From assembly GCA_947493005.1 (NCBI GenBank), contig CANLOY010000010.1:1-64000 (forward strand): a stretch of 64,000 nucleotides of DNA, written 5' to 3'. The position numbers and the translations under genes are program-made. Under the pieces are notes generated by a model. The model was not told where the DNA came from, did not search any database, and saw only the letters and a list, made by a program, of their open reading frames with translations. Of this stretch, positions 1 to 8,119 are shown one piece after another; within the stretch, counting starts at the first letter, position 1, and the number at the start of each line of letters is the position of its first letter. This stretch comes from an uncultured Roseivirga sp. (lineage in GTDB: Bacteria > Bacteroidota > Bacteroidia > Cytophagales > Cyclobacteriaceae).

Positions 1-3000
1 GTGACGATCACTGAGCCCTTGGCATTAAGTTTATCCACCAGTAAAGTAGATGTTTTATGTAACGGAGCATCAACGGGCAGTATAGACTTAAGTGTTACAG
101 GAGGTTCAGGGGTTTATAGTTACAGCTGGGATAATGGTGCTGTGACACAGGATTTGAGTACTCTTTCGGCTGGTACCTATTCAGTAACCGTTACTGATGG
201 CAATGGATGTATAGCCAGTACTTCAGTGGTGATTGGCCAGCCAGATGCAAAGATTAATGCTTCAATTCAAGTTACAGATGTAAGCTGTAAAGGAGGAAGT
301 GACGGATCAATAGACCTTACTGTAAGTGGAGGAACAGCTCCTTATACCTATCTATGGAGTTTTGCAGCCACAACCCAAGATGTTCAATCGGTTCCTGCGG
401 GTTCATATAGTGTTACTATCTGGGATGCCAATAGTTGTGTTACTATCACGGGAATAGTTGTTTCAGAGCCTGCCTTAGCTCTATCTGTATCAGGAAATGT
501 AAACAACGTACAATGTGCAGGAGCTGCAAATGGTGCAATTGACGTAGCTGTTGTGGGAGGGATTGCTCCTTATTCGTTCGCCTGGTCAAATGGGGCAATT
601 ACTGAAGATGTTTCAGGGCTTGGGGCCGCAAATTATTCGTTAATCGTAACGGATAATAATGGCTGTACTTTGCAGCAGAACTTCGCAATTACAGAACCAA
701 ATGATTTAGTGCTTACACATGCTAAGACAGACATTAGTTGTTTTGGTAGTACTGATGGCAGTATAAATTTAATAGCAACAGGAGGAACCGCTCCATATAC
801 TTATTTATGGAATAATGGGGAGACTTCTGAGGATTTAACAGGGTTAGCTCCGGGCACCTATAGTGTAATGGTTGAAGACGCTAGTGGGTGCAGAGAGTCT
901 TTAAGTGTGAGTATAAGCCAGCCTCAGAGAATACTCTTAACAGCAACAACAACTAATGCTGGCTGTAATGGAGGAGCGAATGGAGGTATAGACTTAAGTG
1001 TGACAGGAGGTACAGGCCCATTTACTTACCAATGGTCTTCAGGGCAAACATCTCAGGATCTAAGTGGACTTACTCTGGGTAATTATACAGTACAAGTAAC
1101 TGATGCTAATGGTTGTTCAGAACAGTTAGTGGTTAATGTCAACGAAGATTCGGGGTTTTCTCTTTCAACCAATGTTATGAGTGTTTCCTGCATAGGAGGA
1201 AATGACGGATCCATAGATATAACAGTCAATGGAGGTGTTGCGCCATTTTCTTATATCTGGAGCAATGGTGCAACTACAGCAGACATCAACGGGTTAATTT
1301 CTGGCCAATATACGCTTGAGGTAACTGATGCTTCAGGGTGTAGAGCAACTACTTTGGTAGAAATAACTGAACCAACACCAATTTCAGTCCAGCCATCAGT
1401 TGAGGCCGTATTATGTTCCGGAGAAAGTAACGGACAAATCAACCTTAGAATAACTGGAGGGGCAGGGCCATACAGTGTTACTTCCGCTATGATCGGAGGG
1501 CTATTTAATTTTACCATAGTCGATGCCAATTCCTGTCCTCAACAAGTATTTACATTAAGCTCAACCGTAGCCGGTTTTATGAGTAACTCTTCATTATCAA
1601 TACAGGCAGATATGCTCAACATCTCTGGACTACCCGCTGGAAATTATCTGTTGAATGATTTAACAGCTGGAAATGTACTCATTGGTTCTTTAGATATTTT
1701 TGAACCAGACCCTATAAATATTACTTCTAATATTACCGAAGTGTCATGTCATGGAGGAACAGACGGTTCGATAGAAGTTATTCCATCAGGAGGAACAGCA
1801 CCATTTACATACCTATGGTCTTCTGGAGCAACAACGTCAACAATTTCTGCGTTATCTTCAGGCTCTTATACAGTTAATGTTTCCGATGCCAATAACTGTT
1901 CATTCGTTCAGACCTTTGCCATTGGCGAACCTTCTGCTCTATCTATTGGAGCAACAATCAGAGATGTTTCATGTGCCGGAGCCTCAAATGGAGCAATTGA
2001 CTTAATAGTATCAGGCGGTACAGCTCCATATTCATACTTTTGGTCCACAGGAGAAGTCACACAGAATATAGGGCAGATTACTTCAGGTAGTTATACGGTA
2101 TCAGTGGTAGATGCCAATGACTGTATTCTGTCCAGAGAGTTTGTCATTCAGGAGCCAGAGGTACTTAATACCAATATTGTAGCTAGTGATATTTCTTGTT
2201 TTGGAGAGAATGACGGATCATTAGTGGTGAACATAGCCGGAGGAGTCGGACCATATGATATAGCCTGGTCTCAAGGAGCATCATCAAACCAGATATCGAA
2301 CCTGGGTGCAGGTGATTATAGTGTCACAGTAACAGATGCGAATGGTTGTGTTTCAACTTCGACTTACGAACTGATTTCCCCTGAAATGCTGAATGCTGAT
2401 TTAGTAATAGAAAATATTATTGATTGTGAGCAAAGAACCGTTCATGGTCAAATTGTTGCCACAACAGAGGGAGGAACTGCACCTTACCAGTACAGCTGGG
2501 ACGGACTGGCTTTTACTCATGTCAACGAAGTGAACCTACTTACATCTGGAAGCCACTCTTTGATCATCAGAGATGCTAATGGCTGTGAATTTGCAACTAC
2601 ATTTGATTTGGACCTGCCTGTCCTGGGAGAGTCAGACATAGAAATTATTGGACTTACTGATCCTGATGGAATATACACCTTGAATACAACGATCAATTTT
2701 AATGTGATCAGAATTACGGACAATATTGTATCATGGAAATGGGACTTTGGTGATGGTACAACTTCTGATAAAGAAAACGCAGAGCATGTGTATACAGAAG
2801 TAGGAAGGTACACGGTTACACTTACCACTGTTGATTCCAATGGATGTGAACTTATTCATGAGCTTGATATTGAAGTTGATCTGGGTTTTGAAATTGTAAT
2901 GCCAACAGCATTTACCCCGAATGGGGATAATCTGAATGACAGGCTATATCCTGAGTTTTTTGGCATAAGTGAGATAAAACTGATTGTATATAATAATTGG

Positions 3001-3165
3001 GGAGAAGTAGTCTTTGTCTCTGAAAATATTGAAGATGGAGGATGGAATGGGTTTGTGAAAGAGAAAGAGGCTCCTTCCGGAGGGTATGCATATAAACTCT
3101 TTGCCAAGTCAATATCAGGAGTTTCAATTGAAAGGGCGGGCTCCTTCATGCTAATTAAAAAGTAG
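1..3165 (+). CDS. SprB-repeat adhesin with PKD domain and T9SS type B C-terminal domain (5' partial)
   Basis: Only the 3' part is present: the frame is open from the first base and no signal peptide is seen, so the apparent GTG at base 1 is unlikely to be the start. The 1054 visible residues hold about eleven SprB-type repeats of about 76 residues (first conserved Cys at residue 20, next at 96), each with a C-x-G-x5-G-x-I core, a GG-x-x-P-Y segment, a Trp and a D-x-N/S-G-C end. Two repeats are degenerate (about residues 465-570 and 805-870). A PKD-like domain (WDFGDG) follows near 910-955, then a gliding-associated type B CTD from about 965 (TAFTPNGDNLND). The family is exported by the type IX system and displayed as an adhesin, as with SprB of gliding Bacteroidota. 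A PorP/SprF gene follows after one base, the typical partner arrangement. Confidence 0.93.
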   Translation: MTITEPLALSLSTSKVDVLCNGASTGSIDLSVTGGSGVYSYSWDNGAVTQDLSTLSAGTYSVTVTDGNGCIASTSVVIGQPDAKINASIQVTDVSCKGGSDGSIDLTVSGGTAPYTYLWSFAATTQDVQSVPAGSYSVTIWDANSCVTITGIVVSEPALALSVSGNVNNVQCAGAANGAIDVAVVGGIAPYSFAWSNGAITEDVSGLGAANYSLIVTDNNGCTLQQNFAITEPNDLVLTHAKTDISCFGSTDGSINLIATGGTAPYTYLWNNGETSEDLTGLAPGTYSVMVEDASGCRESLSVSISQPQRILLTATTTNAGCNGGANGGIDLSVTGGTGPFTYQWSSGQTSQDLSGLTLGNYTVQVTDANGCSEQLVVNVNEDSGFSLSTNVMSVSCIGGNDGSIDITVNGGVAPFSYIWSNGATTADINGLISGQYTLEVTDASGCRATTLVEITEPTPISVQPSVEAVLCSGESNGQINLRITGGAGPYSVTSAMIGGLFNFTIVDANSCPQQVFTLSSTVAGFMSNSSLSIQADMLNISGLPAGNYLLNDLTAGNVLIGSLDIFEPDPINITSNITEVSCHGGTDGSIEVIPSGGTAPFTYLWSSGATTSTISALSSGSYTVNVSDANNCSFVQTFAIGEPSALSIGATIRDVSCAGASNGAIDLIVSGGTAPYSYFWSTGEVTQNIGQITSGSYTVSVVDANDCILSREFVIQEPEVLNTNIVASDISCFGENDGSLVVNIAGGVGPYDIAWSQGASSNQISNLGAGDYSVTVTDANGCVSTSTYELISPEMLNADLVIENIIDCEQRTVHGQIVATTEGGTAPYQYSWDGLAFTHVNEVNLLTSGSHSLIIRDANGCEFATTFDLDLPVLGESDIEIIGLTDPDGIYTLNTTINFNVIRITDNIVSWKWDFGDGTTSDKENAEHVYTEVGRYTVTLTTVDSNGCELIHELDIEVDLGFEIVMPTAFTPNGDNLNDRLYPEFFGISEIKLIVYNNWGEVVFVSENIEDGGWNGFVKEKEAPSGGYAYKLFAKSISGVSIERAGSFMLIKK

Positions 3166-3166
3166 T

Positions 3167-4192
3167 ATGGGAAGGTGGCTTTTTCTTTTCTTGTTTATAG
3201 GAATGTGTAGGGTTTTACTTGCTCAGGATAGCCAGTTAACACAGTTCTACAATGCTCCCCTATACTTAAACCCAGCATTTGCCGGGTCAGTTGAGTTATC
3301 CAGAGTTGGGTTCAACCAACGTGTTCAGTGGCCTACTCTGGCACAAACTATAGAAACGACTTCTGCCTACATCGATAACCATTTTGCCAATACTCCACAT
3401 GGAATGGGAGTGATAGTTTTTCGCTCCAGAGAATCTATCGCCAAACTCAGGCATACATATGTGGGGTTACAATATTCTTATCGCCTTGACATCAATGAGT
3501 CATTCGTTTTTCAAGTGGGCACTGAGGCTAGGTTCTTTCAGAAAGATGCTGACTTTGAAGAGTTACTTTTTTCAGATCAGATTGATTTGGCAAGTGGTAC
3601 AATTGCAAATACTTCGGCAGAGTTTATTCAGGGACGGTTTCAACGGAGTGGTTTTGATATGGGAGTGGGAGGAGTACTTTATTCAAATACGAGTTGGCTA
3701 GGTTTATCTATTTATCATTTACCCGAACCTAATGACTCTTTTGATAATAGTGAATCTAAAATACCGCGATTCTATTCTGTTCATTTGGGACATAAATTTT
3801 TTCTACAAAAAGGAAGAAGAAGAAAAACACTCGCCTATACTTTTCAGGAAAGAAGTGTATCTGTAGCTGCTAATTATAAAAGCCAGGGGCCTTTCGCTCA
3901 ATTAGATATGGGAATTCAAACCTATCTGGAACCTTTTTATGCAGGGGTTTGGTATAGGGGAATTCCTGTTTCTTCAGTAGGTTCAGTGAACAAGAGTGAG
4001 TCGATTATTATTCTGACGGGAGTGCAACTAAGAGAAGGAATAAATGTTGGTTACAGTTATGACATTACCGTCTCAGAGCTTAGAGGAGCTACAGGGGGGT
4101 CCCATGAACTCTCTATTAGTCTTCTGTTTGGCGACAGAAGAAGGTTAAGGAAAAGAGTAAAACTCCCTTGTTTTTATTCCCCATATGGTTAG
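3167..4192 (+). CDS. PorP/SprF family type IX secretion membrane protein
   Basis: 341 residues with an N-terminal signal peptide ending near LLAQDSQ. The opening motif (QLTQFYNAPLYLNPAFAGS) is diagnostic of the PorP/SprF family of outer-membrane barrels. The rest alternates polar and aromatic residues as expected for a beta barrel. SprF-type proteins are needed to export or anchor the adhesin encoded immediately upstream. The ATG lies one base after the adhesin stop codon, so the two genes are almost certainly co-transcribed and matched. I recognise the family; which adhesin it serves is inferred from position. Confidence 0.92.
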   Translation: MGRWLFLFLFIGMCRVLLAQDSQLTQFYNAPLYLNPAFAGSVELSRVGFNQRVQWPTLAQTIETTSAYIDNHFANTPHGMGVIVFRSRESIAKLRHTYVGLQYSYRLDINESFVFQVGTEARFFQKDADFEELLFSDQIDLASGTIANTSAEFIQGRFQRSGFDMGVGGVLYSNTSWLGLSIYHLPEPNDSFDNSESKIPRFYSVHLGHKFFLQKGRRRKTLAYTFQERSVSVAANYKSQGPFAQLDMGIQTYLEPFYAGVWYRGIPVSSVGSVNKSESIIILTGVQLREGINVGYSYDITVSELRGATGGSHELSISLLFGDRRRLRKRVKLPCFYSPYG

Positions 4193-4224
4193 TAAAAGCA
4201 GAGAGCTTTCTCATAGTATTAAAC

Positions 4225-4641
4225 CTAATTGACTCGCTCTCTTGTATATGACTTATTGATGATTTTCCAGCTCCCTTTAATCTTTAGTAAAAGCATGTAG
4301 TCTGTAAATTTCCAGCCTCGGGAAACGATTTCTACTTTGGCGTTGGCTGCGTTATTCACAATGTCAATCGAAACGATTTTTCCCTTACGATCATTGGTTT
4401 GACCCTCTTTGAAGTACCCAATATATTGTGCAATAGGAATGCGTTTCAGACTGCCGTCATTGTTCACGGTATACAATGCAGCAGTTTCAGTAAATGCCCT
4501 TTTAATTCTGGAAAGATCCCCTTTTGACGTCCCTTCCATATAGTCCATTAAAGCGGCTTCCACACCTTCTTTGTCGTTTTGACCAAATGCAATAAGACTC
4601 GTCAATAAGCAAATGGATAATGATAAAATTGCCTTTTTCAT
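4225..4641 (-). CDS. Secreted NTF2-like (DUF4440/lumazine-binding type) protein
   Basis: 138 residues from the ATG at 4641. A longer reading to 4710 would place 23 polar residues ahead of an obvious signal peptide (MKKAILSLSICLL... ending AFGQ), so the internal ATG is preferred. After the signal, the pattern EGVEAALMDYMEGTSKGD, then FTETAALYTV, and later KIKGSWKIINKSY is that of the SnoaL/DUF4440/lumazine-binding group of NTF2 folds: small alpha+beta cone domains that bind ligands or act as enzymes of unknown substrate. It is about 100 bp downstream of the AraC-type gene on the same strand and could be co-transcribed. No catalytic role can be assigned. Confidence 0.75.
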   Translation of the reverse strand: MKKAILSLSICLLTSLIAFGQNDKEGVEAALMDYMEGTSKGDLSRIKRAFTETAALYTVNNDGSLKRIPIAQYIGYFKEGQTNDRKGKIVSIDIVNNAANAKVEIVSRGWKFTDYMLLLKIKGSWKIINKSYTRERVN

Positions 4642-4743
4642 ATGATTGTTGTTTTCTGAGAGTTTTGATTCTACAATTTGAGTACTCAAGAAACCCTGAT
4701 TACGGTACAATCTACTTTTAAATGATAAGAGGGAACTTCTGAT

Positions 4744-5709
4744 TTATAAATCAGAAGTAGTTATCGATTGCTTGCGGTAGGCTGATGGGGTTAAGCCGGT
4801 TGCTTTTTTAAAAGAAGTATGGAAGGTCGAAGGGGAGTTATACCCACAATCAAAACCAATAGCCTCTACTGTTAAGTGCTTTTCTTCAGAGAGTTTTTCT
4901 TTGGCAACTTCAATTCGAAAAGAATTAATTAACTGAGAGAAGTTCTGGTTCAACTGATCATTAATAAATGACGAGAACTGGTGAGGTGTCTGGCCGATCA
5001 ATTTTGCCAGAGACGGCATAGTGAGGTTGGGGTCTTTATATCGTTGGTCATCAATTATTGTTGATCTGATTTTGCTTTTGATCCGATCAATTTCAGAGCC
5101 TTTCATTTGAGGAACTAATTGTGTTTTGTTCCTTTTGTTTTCCTGCTTTTTCTTTTGCTGAGTGATCAACATCCAAACCAACAAATAGATCAAGAATGAA
5201 AAGGTCAGTGAACCTGTTAGGTAAGAAGTAAAACTAGAGGTAAAATAGGCTATCCATATTAACAATACTCCTAAGAGTACCCCCTGAGTCCAGCGTTCTT
5301 CAGGAAAAGTTTTCTTTAGTATTAAGCTTTGTCTGACAACTATAAAAATGGCGTACAAAAGATAAGCTCCCCAATACAAATAAATACCCCTTACTATGGT
5401 GTGGCTCCATAAAGCACGATTTTCTCCATAGGAGGTAAAGAAAATGGCGTACCCAGCTAAAAGAACCATTGGGATCAGGTGAATCAGGCTTTTAGTGTCG
5501 AACTTTTTATTGCCACTAACTTGGGTTTTGGCATAGAAATAACTCATGGGGCCGATTGCCGTGCAACCAAGCAGACCTATCAGTATATAGTTTTCATTCA
5601 GACCACTGTCAAAATAGAAAAACACAGATTTGCCAATTCTAATGACCAGTGCCATCAATAAAAGGCCTAGATAGATGTTGGTATAAGCTCTACCTTTTTT
5701 GCTAAACAA
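4744..5709 (-). CDS. Membrane-anchored AraC-family transcriptional regulator (start uncertain)
   Basis: 321 residues counted from a TTG at 5709. The N-terminal 190 residues form about six hydrophobic helices; a charged linker (about 190-205) leads to an AraC/XylS double helix-turn-helix in the last 100 residues, including the signature GFDCGYNSPSTFHTSFKKATG and TPSAYRK. This is the common Bacteroidota membrane AraC layout. The same frame stays open upstream to the stop at 5788-5790 and encodes another hydrophobic helix (about 25 residues, ending GLFLTGYFLF) that fits the family's usual first membrane helix, yet it contains no ATG, GTG or TTG. The coding region may thus really begin between 5710 and 5787 at an unusual codon, or the start may have been lost. 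Confidence 0.78.
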   Translation of the reverse strand: MFSKKGRAYTNIYLGLLLMALVIRIGKSVFFYFDSGLNENYILIGLLGCTAIGPMSYFYAKTQVSGNKKFDTKSLIHLIPMVLLAGYAIFFTSYGENRALWSHTIVRGIYLYWGAYLLYAIFIVVRQSLILKKTFPEERWTQGVLLGVLLIWIAYFTSSFTSYLTGSLTFSFLIYLLVWMLITQQKKKQENKRNKTQLVPQMKGSEIDRIKSKIRSTIIDDQRYKDPNLTMPSLAKLIGQTPHQFSSFINDQLNQNFSQLINSFRIEVAKEKLSEEKHLTVEAIGFDCGYNSPSTFHTSFKKATGLTPSAYRKQSITTSDL

Positions 5710-5876
5710 AAAATAGCCTGTTAGAAAGAGCCCGTTAAAGACTCCCAGAAGACTGACTATGAAGAGATATTCGCGTGAGATGACTAGCTAAGTTATTTTC
5801 TAATAAGATATCCAGAATTATTGAATTCTCAATGCTGATGTGGGCTGATACCTAGCTCTTAATCTTTCTAAAACTT

Positions 5877-6269
5877 TCATGTTTCGGAATCGATTAGGGA
5901 CGCTTCGTATAACAGGAGCCTCAACTTCTCAAAATCAACTTCCTGAATAGATTTGAATGTTTTGGTGCGTACGTACTTTCTTTTTCCTGCCTCCAAATAC
6001 CCGTCTTCATTCAGTAATAAGTGACCTTTTACAAAACCAAATTGTACTCCTTCAAATGTACTGCCCCAGGGTACAGAGCCTGGCCAGATAAAACAGATGG
6101 TTCTTCTTTTTCGAAAAAACGGAACATTGTAGGAGAGCTTTTCTTTAACCTCAGGAATGCATTCATATACCAGCTGCCTTAGTGCCTTTACAACTTGTAG
6201 TTCATTTGGTGGAAGAAAGTCATAGAGGTCGTCTAGGTCTTGAAAGTCTATTGGCTGGAACTTGTTCAT
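5877..6269 (-). CDS. DUF1801 family protein
   Basis: 130 residues from the ATG at 6269; an in-frame TTG at 6299 would add ten residues and overlap the upstream gene, and is less likely. The pattern LRQLVYECIPEVKEKLSYNVPFF, then ICFIWPGSVPWG and later GKRKYVRTKTFKSIQEVDF fits DUF1801/YdhG-like proteins: small cytosolic alpha/beta domains, distantly frataxin-like in fold, with no proven general function. It directly follows a DUF4287/DUF5655 gene on the same strand; these families often occur together in Bacteroidota, so the two are probably one transcript. Confidence 0.82.
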   Translation of the reverse strand: MNKFQPIDFQDLDDLYDFLPPNELQVVKALRQLVYECIPEVKEKLSYNVPFFRKRRTICFIWPGSVPWGSTFEGVQFGFVKGHLLLNEDGYLEAGKRKYVRTKTFKSIQEVDFEKLRLLLYEASLIDSET

Positions 6270-6292
6270 TATGTTTGGAGTGAAAGAACTGT

Positions 6293-6862
6293 CTAGCAAT
6301 TCGCATCATAAGCTCTTTGAAACCATTCACTGAGGTGATTATCAATCTGAGTTATATCCGTGAGTTTAACACGATGACTTACCATGGCATTCCAACTGCC
6401 AGCCGCTTCTACTGTTCCTTCAGGTTCTACACCCTTCAAATTCAAACCAATATCTACACGAGTTTTGGTACTGGGTTGAAGGATGGCAAACTGCTTTTTG
6501 GGAGTTCTTAAACTGATATAGGTCTTTTTGTATGAGAACTCCACATCTCCTTTGATGGCTTCAAATTGTTGCTTTGCCTTTTTGAAAATATCGACAATGG
6601 AATCTTTACCTTTTAGCAACTCTTCATCAGCATTATCTCCAACTGGTTTTTTGTCTAGAAGATCTGGTTTTAAATAAAGCTGTGAAATGGTATTAGCGAA
6701 ACCGTGTGTAACACTATGATCGCCTTTCAGAAATTTGACAATCTCCCCATGTTTTTGCAAACCAGAATCTTTTACAATCACTTTCCACTCTTCCAACGAG
6801 TTGCCTGTTTTTTCAGGCATATTACTGATCATTGTCTGAAGCATTTCTTCGGGAGTCGCCAT
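6293..6862 (-). CDS. DUF4287 / DUF5655 two-domain protein
   Basis: 189 residues. The N-terminal 65 residues (TPEEMLQTMISNMPEKTGNS then HGEIVKFLKGDHSVTHGFAN) match DUF4287, a short helical domain. Residues 80-189 (KDSIVDIFKKAKQQFEAI, FSYKKTYISLRTPKKQFAIL, the VDIGLNLKG strand and HRVKLTDITQIDNHLSEWF) match DUF5655. Both are uncharacterised and often fused in this order. No signal peptide or membrane segment, so cytosolic. It precedes a DUF1801 gene in the same direction. Function unknown. Confidence 0.82.
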   Translation of the reverse strand: MATPEEMLQTMISNMPEKTGNSLEEWKVIVKDSGLQKHGEIVKFLKGDHSVTHGFANTISQLYLKPDLLDKKPVGDNADEELLKGKDSIVDIFKKAKQQFEAIKGDVEFSYKKTYISLRTPKKQFAILQPSTKTRVDIGLNLKGVEPEGTVEAAGSWNAMVSHRVKLTDITQIDNHLSEWFQRAYDANC

Positions 6863-6947
6863 ATCTGAGTTTTTTGATTGAAGATGAAAATAATCATTGG
6901 CTTATTAATCTCCTTAGAAAGCGCGAAAAATTGATTTATATTTCCTT

Positions 6948-8054
6948 ATGCAAGTACCTTTCCTAGACCTGAGGGCAATAAATGACTCCATTATGCCTGA
7001 AATTGAAGCGACCTTTGGACAGGTTCTAAAGGAATCTCGCTTTATTTTTGGTAAGCAGGTTGAGGATTTTGAAAATGAATTTGCATCCAAGTGTGGGGTT
7101 AAACACTGCATAGCTACCGGCAATTGTACTGACGCGCTTTACATAGTGCTTAAGATGTTGGGAATTGGTGAGGGAGATGAAGTATTGGTTCCGGCAATGA
7201 CATGGATTACAGATGCAGAAATAGTTACACAATTAGGAGCAACACCAGTATTTGTAGATGTAATTCCACAATTGCATACCATAGATATTGTAGATGCAGA
7301 AGCGAAAATCACAGAGAAAACAAAGGCAATTATTCCTGTACACCTTTATGGGAGAATGGCCAATATGCAAGGGTTAGTGAACCTTGCGGAGACAAGGGGT
7401 ATAAAGTTAATTGAAGATTGTGCACAGTCTCATTTTGCAACACTCAAAGGAAAATATGCTGGGAGTTTTGGTGATGTCAGTGTTTTCAGTTTCTATCCAT
7501 CCAAGAATCTGGGAGCGTTAGGAGATGCAGGTTGTATTCTTACCAATAATGATGAATTGGCATTAGCCTGTCGAAAATATGCCAACCATGGAGGGATAGG
7601 TAAGAACGACCATGATTTTCCAGGAATCAATAGTCGTATGGATACACTACAAGCTGCCGTGTTACTATTGAAATTGAAGTACATTGATCAATGGAATGCT
7701 GAGCGAAACAGGTTAGCATTCAGATATAATGAGCACCTAGAGGATATTGAAGAATTAGGTCTGCCAAAAATAAGTGCTGAAGAGGTTCATGCTTTCCACG
7801 TTTATGCTATCACCTCTGCCAGGAGAAATGAACTAAAATCTTTTCTGGAAGAAAAGGGAGTGCAAACGGAAGTTCACTATCCAAAGGCAGTACCATTTAC
7901 TAAGGCATATTCTAATTTTAGTGCGAAACCAGAGGCTTTTCCTGTTTCGTACAAACTTCAAAATGAAGTGCTTTCATTGCCAATTTTTCCTGGTTTGAGT
8001 CAGGAGCAGCAAGATTACGTAATTAAACAAGTGAAGATCTTCTATAAAAAATAA
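6948..8054 (+). CDS. DegT/DnrJ/EryC1/StrS-family PLP-dependent aminotransferase
   Basis: 368 residues, full length for the family. It starts with the typical VPFLDLRA, has ATGNCTDAL for cofactor phosphate binding, IEDCAQSHFA, and the Schiff-base lysine in SFYPSKNLGALGD (Lys186). These enzymes usually transfer an amino group to nucleotide-linked keto sugars for surface glycans or natural products. No other sugar-nucleotide genes lie nearby, so the substrate cannot be inferred. The ATG is preceded by TATATTTC, one base from the -7 consensus, ending three bases before the start. A hairpin follows the stop codon. Confidence 0.9.
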   Translation: MQVPFLDLRAINDSIMPEIEATFGQVLKESRFIFGKQVEDFENEFASKCGVKHCIATGNCTDALYIVLKMLGIGEGDEVLVPAMTWITDAEIVTQLGATPVFVDVIPQLHTIDIVDAEAKITEKTKAIIPVHLYGRMANMQGLVNLAETRGIKLIEDCAQSHFATLKGKYAGSFGDVSVFSFYPSKNLGALGDAGCILTNNDELALACRKYANHGGIGKNDHDFPGINSRMDTLQAAVLLLKLKYIDQWNAERNRLAFRYNEHLEDIEELGLPKISAEEVHAFHVYAITSARRNELKSFLEEKGVQTEVHYPKAVPFTKAYSNFSAKPEAFPVSYKLQNEVLSLPIFPGLSQEQQDYVIKQVKIFYKK

Positions 8055-8107
8055 CTGCCACCTTCATACTCAGAGAATCTCAGTCGAAGGTGACAGCTTT
8101 ATTTTAA
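8055..8107. terminator. Bidirectional terminator between convergent genes
   Basis: An 11-bp near-perfect inverted repeat (CTGCCACCTTC at 8055-8065 with GAAGGTGACAG at 8086-8096, one mismatch) is followed by a T-rich tract to about 8107, and the left arm is preceded by an A-rich tract. It sits between the stop codons of the aminotransferase gene and the outer-membrane barrel gene and could end both transcripts. Confidence 0.6.
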
Positions 8108-8119
8108 GAAGGAGTCTTT

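Noticed and set aside
1-2600. Regular repeats considered as CRISPR or tandem DNA satellite
   Set aside because: They are about 228-bp protein-coding repeats conserved at the amino-acid level, with no short identical repeats and spacers.
5818-5880. 20-codon frame overlapping the DUF1801 stop codon by ATGA
   Set aside because: Polar, short, no family likeness; no reason to think it is translated beyond the coupled-start geometry.
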